Shown here: one piece after another, positions 5,779 to 8,670 of the stretch
How the letters are laid out: every line of letters starts with the position of its first letter
How positions within the stretch are numbered: position 1 is the first letter of the stretch
From: an uncultured Oscillospiraceae bacterium
GTDB lineage: Bacteria; Bacillota; Clostridia; UBA1212; UBA1255
Direction: 5' to 3'
Length of the DNA: 8,670 bases
NCBI GenBank assembly: GCA_902462635.1
Contig: CABQCN010000035.1
Coordinates: 1 to 8,670, forward strand
The notes under the pieces: model-generated
The model's input: only the letters and a program-made list of their open reading frames with translations
Database searches by the model: none
Told to the model about the DNA's origin: nothing
Position numbers and translations under genes: made by a program

Positions 5779-5852
5779 GAATGTTACACCTATATAGTCG
5801 GCGCCCAAATCGTTTGGTTAGGGGATTGGATGTATTTATTTTCCTTCATATA

Positions 5853-5885
5853 AGTATATATACAATTTTCGAAATAAAAAATCAA
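5853..5885 (-). promoter_or_regulatory. Weak candidate promoter of the fused sigma gene
   Basis: On the minus strand TTGATT (5880-5885) and TATATA (5857-5862) are 17 bp apart, and an overlapping TATACT lies at 5853-5858. The region is so AT-rich that such matches are expected by chance. The leader would be about 70 nt. I see no convincing ECF-type promoter (AAC in the -35, CGT-like -10), so autoregulation is not shown. Confidence 0.3.
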
Positions 5886-6076
5886 TTATTGTTTCTGTGA
5901 ATGAAATTTTTAGAATGCACGGCAATATCTTTAGCATCCTGATCAAGTCAGCGCTATCTGGTGGCGCCCGCCGGAATGCAAGAGATTGGAAAAGCTGGAA
6001 AAATACGATCATTCAGGCATAATAATACTTTATAAATTCTTTATAGTTATTTGCGAAACACTTTAGGACATGAATA

Positions 6077-6105
6077 TGATTTTTTAATCGGGTCTATAAT
6101 ATAAT
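6077..6105 (+). promoter_or_regulatory. Candidate promoter of the group-2 sigma gene
   Basis: Two overlapping TATAAT boxes (6095-6100 and 6100-6105) precede the gene, the same TATAATATAAT arrangement as at the ssb promoter. The -35 position for the second box (6077-6082, TGATTT) is weak. Predicted transcription starts near 6112, about 26 nt before the ATG. Confidence 0.5.
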
Positions 6106-6137
6106 AGTGCTGTACTTCGAACAAAGGAGGAATTTAT

Positions 6138-7037
6138 ATGTTAGCCGAATATTCTTACACAAACAATGAAACCCTGGAGGAAAAAGCAATCGTGGAACCG
6201 GGCGATACCGATTCCCTGAAACAATATCTCAGAGAGATCGGAAGATATGACCTTCTCTCGGAAGAAGAAACCAAAACGCTGTTTAAAAGAATCGAAGCGG
6301 GAGACAAAGCGGCGCACGACGTCGTCGTAGAGCACAATCTCCGGCTGGTTGTAAAATATGCAAAAAGCATCAAGAAGGCTTACCGCGCCGACGAGCCGAT
6401 TATGGATCTTGTGCAGGCGGGAAATATCGGACTGATGCGCGCGGTGGATAAATTCGAAGTCGATAAGGGATACGCATTCAGCACGTATGCAAGCTGGTGG
6501 ATCAAACAGAGCATCATCCGTCATATCTTCGATAATGAAAGTTCGATCCGGGTACCGGTCCACATGAGCGAACGCTTCGTCACGCTGTCCCGCGCAATTC
6601 GGACTTTTCGGGAAGAAAAAGGCGTGGAACCGACCTTTGAAGAGCTTTCCAAACTCATCAAGGTGACGCGAAAGGAATACGACATCTTCAAATCTCTCGA
6701 TAGAAACGTAATTTCTCTGAATTCCATCGTCAGCGAGGATACGGATTCGGAATTGATCGATTTTGTGCCCGGCGGAGAAACGACGGATCCGGTTTATGAA
6801 GAAACGAACCAGAAAATGCTTTGCGAAACGATCAACGATGTCCTCGCGAAGCTCGATACGCGGGAATCGTATATTGTAAAAGCGCGGTACGGACTCGACG
6901 GGGTCCCCTCCAAAACGTTGGAGGAAATCGGCGCCGATCTGGGAATTACGCGGGAACGCGTCCGCCAGATCGAAACGGTAGCAATGAAAAAACTACGTAC
7001 TTCTGTGAAAGCAGAAGCACTTAGAGCATATAGATAA
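6138..7037 (+). CDS. Group-2-type sigma-70 factor (RpoD/SigA-like, no region 1.1)
   Basis: This sigma subunit directs RNA polymerase to promoters. Its 299 residues contain region 1.2 (about 25-58, DSLKQYLREIGRYDLLSEEE), region 2 (about 60-130, with NLRLVVKYAK, DLVQAGNIGLMRAVDKF and FSTYASWWIKQSI), region 3 (about 136-215, with RVPVHM and the DFVPGG finger) and region 4 (about 228-290, HTH TLEEIGADLGITRERVRQIE). Region 1.1, which autoinhibits primary sigma factors, is absent, and the protein is shorter than B. subtilis SigA (371 residues). After WWIKQSI the text IRHIFDNESSI departs from the primary-sigma pattern. Both points suggest a group-2 alternative sigma with near-housekeeping specificity, though a reduced primary sigma cannot be excluded. 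The ATG has AAAGGAGG 7 nt upstream, a very strong site. It is divergent from the fused ECF-like sigma gene and ends at a clear terminator. Confidence 0.93.
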   Translation: MLAEYSYTNNETLEEKAIVEPGDTDSLKQYLREIGRYDLLSEEETKTLFKRIEAGDKAAHDVVVEHNLRLVVKYAKSIKKAYRADEPIMDLVQAGNIGLMRAVDKFEVDKGYAFSTYASWWIKQSIIRHIFDNESSIRVPVHMSERFVTLSRAIRTFREEKGVEPTFEELSKLIKVTRKEYDIFKSLDRNVISLNSIVSEDTDSELIDFVPGGETTDPVYEETNQKMLCETINDVLAKLDTRESYIVKARYGLDGVPSKTLEEIGADLGITRERVRQIETVAMKKLRTSVKAEALRAYR

Positions 7038-7062
7038 TACCATTTTCTCTCTTCTCTCTATG

Positions 7063-7116
7063 AAGGGTCCTGCGCTGTGCATACTACTTGGCGGCGCAGG
7101 ATCCCTTTCTTTATCT
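7063..7116 (+). terminator. Intrinsic terminator of the group-2 sigma gene
   Basis: AAGGG plus TCCTGCGC (7063-7075) pairs with GCGCAGGA plus CCCTT (7094-7107), with a single bulged T at 7102 and an 18-base loop. It is followed by TCTTTAT. The stem is long and GC-rich, and it lies 26 bp after the stop codon. Confidence 0.8.
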
Positions 7117-7125
7117 GTGAAAATA

Positions 7126-7134
7126 TGTTATACT
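7126..7134 (+). promoter_or_regulatory. Extended -10 promoter of the ABC exporter operon
   Basis: TGTTATACT (7126-7134) is an extended -10 box placed just after the sigma-gene terminator. The -35 position at 17-bp spacing (7106-7111, TTTCTT) is weak and lies in the terminator's T tract. Transcription should start near 7141, where TCGGA (7141-7145) and TCCGA (7155-7159) form a short imperfect inverted repeat. Confidence 0.5.
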
Positions 7135-7177
7135 TTCCACTCGGAAACAAGTTGTCCGAATATGGGAGGCTGCTGAT

Positions 7178-7912
7178 ATGCTGGAATTGATTGCGCTGAC
7201 AAAAAGATATGATATAAAAAGTGTTCCCGCCGTACTTGATCTGAATCTCAAGGTCGCCGCCGGTGAAATTTTTGGCTTCATCGGTCCGAACGGGGCCGGG
7301 AAAACCACGACGATCAAAATGATCACGGGGATTCTGGAACCGACAGAAGGCAGAATCCTCGTAGACGGGACGGATCTGAAAAAAGATCCCGTGAAATGTA
7401 AAAGCATGTTCGGTTATGTACCGGATAATCCCGACGTCTATGAGCGGCTGACCGGTATGGAATATTTGAATTTCATGGCTGACGTCTACCAGGTGCCGCT
7501 TCCCGCGCGAAAGGCCAGAATCAGCAAATACATCGAACTGTTCGGCATCGGCGGGGCAATTCAAAATCCGATCAAAAGCTTTTCCCATGGAATGCGGCAG
7601 AAATTAGTCATTACAGGGGCGCTGGTCCATGCGCCGAAGCTATGGATTCTCGACGAACCGATGGTAGGGCTTGATCCCATGTCGGCGCATATCTTGAAAG
7701 AAGAAATGCGCGCGCACTGCAAAAACGGAAACACGGTGTTTTTTTCAACGCACGTATTGGAAGTCGCAGAGAAATTATGTCACCGCGTAGGAATCATCAA
7801 GGGCGGGGAACTTGCTGCCGTCGGCACAATTGAAGAACTGCGGGGCAAGGCGGCCAAAGGAGATTCTTCTCTGGAAGATATCTTCCTGGACATTGTAAAC
7901 GGGGACAGGTGA
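7178..7912 (+). CDS. ABC transporter ATP-binding protein, EcsA-like (ABC-2 exporter type)
   Basis: This 244-residue nucleotide-binding subunit hydrolyses ATP to power an exporter. It has Walker A GPNGAGKT (36-43), a signature loop SFSHGMRQK (134-142), Walker B LWILDE (155-160) and the H-loop STH (190-192). Where many ABC ATPases carry the Q-loop glutamine, it reads GYVPDNP (79-85), and the SHGMRQK signature replaces LSGGQ. Both features are seen, from memory, in the EcsA-like group. Length is normal for a single-domain ATPase. The ATG has GGGAGG 8 nt upstream. The stop codon overlaps the start of the permease gene, so the two are translationally coupled and must form one transporter. The substrate cannot be deduced. 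In Bacillus, EcsAB affects secretion and regulated proteolysis, but orthology is not shown. Confidence 0.92.
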   Translation: MLELIALTKRYDIKSVPAVLDLNLKVAAGEIFGFIGPNGAGKTTTIKMITGILEPTEGRILVDGTDLKKDPVKCKSMFGYVPDNPDVYERLTGMEYLNFMADVYQVPLPARKARISKYIELFGIGGAIQNPIKSFSHGMRQKLVITGALVHAPKLWILDEPMVGLDPMSAHILKEEMRAHCKNGNTVFFSTHVLEVAEKLCHRVGIIKGGELAAVGTIEELRGKAAKGDSSLEDIFLDIVNGDR

Positions 7913-8670
7913 TACTTACGAATCAGTTTGGTACGCTGCTGAAATTTCAGATCAAATATAAACTCGGACTCAGAAGAATCAAAGAATTCCTCGGAACGGC
8001 AAAATACGGCAAAGCCGCGGCCGCGGGCGGCATTTTATTATTTTTAGTGATCATCGCCTGCATCCTGGTGCCGTACATCTTCCTGATGAACATATTATAT
8101 GATTCCTTTGCCGCAAACGGCAATCTGCGCGGCTATTTCGATACGTTGTTCCTGCTGAGCAATTTTATCGCTTTTATTACCGCGCTGCTTTCCAGCTACG
8201 GCATTCTGTTCTCCGGGCGGGATCGGGAAATCCTCGCGCCGCTTCCCTTTAAGAAACAATATATTTTTCTGACAAACTATATCACGTTATATGTGGGCGC
8301 GCTGATGGCGTCGCTCGGCTTTCTTCTGCCGGGATTTATCCTATACGAAATCAAAGCGGGATTTTCTTTTTTTGTCCTGATAAAAGCGCTGATCGGCGCT
8401 GTCGTGTTTCCGGCGCTGCCGCTGGCGCTTGCTTTCCTGCTCATGTCGGCGGTGCTTGCCGCAGCGTCCGGATTTCGCCATAAAGAGCTTTTCGCTACGG
8501 TGTTCGGCGTGGTTCTGATCGGCGGCTTCTTCTATTTGAACAGTAATCAGGAACTGCTTATGAAATTTGTGGAAAGCGGCGCCGGATCTGTTTCAAAGGC
8601 CGGTAAAATATTTGTAAACGCATTCTTCTTACGGGAATCGCTGCTCAGAGAGGGCGCAAGCGGATGGCTT
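7909..8670 (+). CDS. ABC-2-type transporter permease, partial at right edge
   Basis: An open frame of 254 codons runs from GTG (7909-7911) to the window end, overlapping the ATPase stop by 4 bp (GTGA). The start was chosen for this overlap. A purine-rich GGGGACAG directly precedes it, but the ribosome binding site is weak, in keeping with translational coupling. Translated by eye, the protein has a basic amphipathic N-terminus (LKFQIKYKLGLRRIKEF) and hydrophobic segments near residues 43-65, 82-105, 125-145 and 150-200. The cytoplasmic loop GRDREILAPLPFKKQYIF (about 104-121) matches the D-x-E-x-L-x-x-L-P-pattern of exporter permeases that partner EcsA-like ATPases. The C-terminal part is outside the window. 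The substrate is unknown. Confidence 0.85.
   Translation, partial: MILTNQFGTLLKFQIKYKLGLRRIKEFLGTAKYGKAAAAGGILLFLVIIACILVPYIFLMNILYDSFAANGNLRGYFDTLFLLSNFIAFITALLSSYGILFSGRDREILAPLPFKKQYIFLTNYITLYVGALMASLGFLLPGFILYEIKAGFSFFVLIKALIGAVVFPALPLALAFLLMSAVLAAASGFRHKELFATVFGVVLIGGFFYLNSNQELLMKFVESGAGSVSKAGKIFVNAFFLRESLLREGASGWL

Larger units (their letters stand above)
5779..6137. other. 359-bp divergent intergenic region between two sigma-factor genes
   Basis: No credible gene lies here. The region is AT-rich except for a GC-rich island at about 5950-5980 (around GGTGGCGCCCGCCGG). In one frame the island and the bases after it read SAIWWRPPECKRLEKLEKYD, but that frame has a stop just upstream and no start, so it is at most a fragment. 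A 7-bp direct repeat, CTTTATA, occurs at 6028-6034 and 6039-6045, again 11 bp apart. Promoters for both divergent genes must lie in this gap. Confidence 0.6.

Noticed and set aside
5806..5808. TTG as the start of the fused sigma gene
   Set aside because: No ribosome binding site is seen near it. The ATG at 5776-5778 has AGGTG at 8 nt, and sigma region 2 begins well after it.
7058..7588. 176-codon minus-strand frame over the sigma terminator and ABC ATPase
   Set aside because: It runs through the terminator hairpin and opposite Walker A, and its text has no family resemblance.

Overview
The window looks like ordinary chromosome from a Gram-positive anaerobe of the class Clostridia (Bacillota). 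The basis is the tandem-OB single-stranded DNA-binding protein, the clostridial type of thymidylate kinase, a membrane-anchored HtrA, a CE4 deacetylase with a clostridial-looking motif 1, strong AAGGAGG-type ribosome binding sites, frequent TTG/GTG starts and T-rich intrinsic terminators. I cannot name genus or species. Most genes have moderate GC (55-60% in two hand-counted 60-base stretches). The large minus-strand sigma gene is clearly more AT-rich.

Layout. Positions 1-712 (minus) hold a short operon: a small UspA-like protein followed by the 5' end of thymidylate kinase, driven by a good sigma-A promoter whose -10 and start region are overlapped by a perfect inverted repeat. Positions 817-2245 (minus) hold an HtrA/DegP-like serine protease with its own terminator. 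Positions 2416-3192 (plus) hold a divergently transcribed membrane-anchored polysaccharide deacetylase. Between these two cell-envelope genes lies a phased array of five 11-bp units (2295-2349), the most striking regulatory feature here. Positions 3331-3984 (plus) hold a two-OB-fold SSB, ending at an extended inverted repeat and a terminator.

Positions 4102-5778 (minus) encode a 558-residue protein in which an ECF-like sigma factor (regions 2 and 4) is fused to a predicted winged helix and a roughly 280-residue cysteine-containing domain that I do not recognise. Across a 359-bp gap and divergent from it is a compact group-2-type sigma-70 factor without region 1.1 (6138-7037). After its terminator comes an ABC-2-type exporter: an EcsA-like ATPase (7178-7912) overlapping by 4 bp a permease that runs off the right edge.

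How the parts may work together. HtrA and the deacetylase both act on the outer face of the membrane or the wall. The array between them suggests joint control by an OmpR/PhoB-family response regulator of the WalR or CssR kind, which is not encoded in the window. The fused sigma protein has no anti-sigma gene beside it, so its extra domains may sense a signal in cis. I see no CRISPR array, insertion sequence, tRNA or rRNA.
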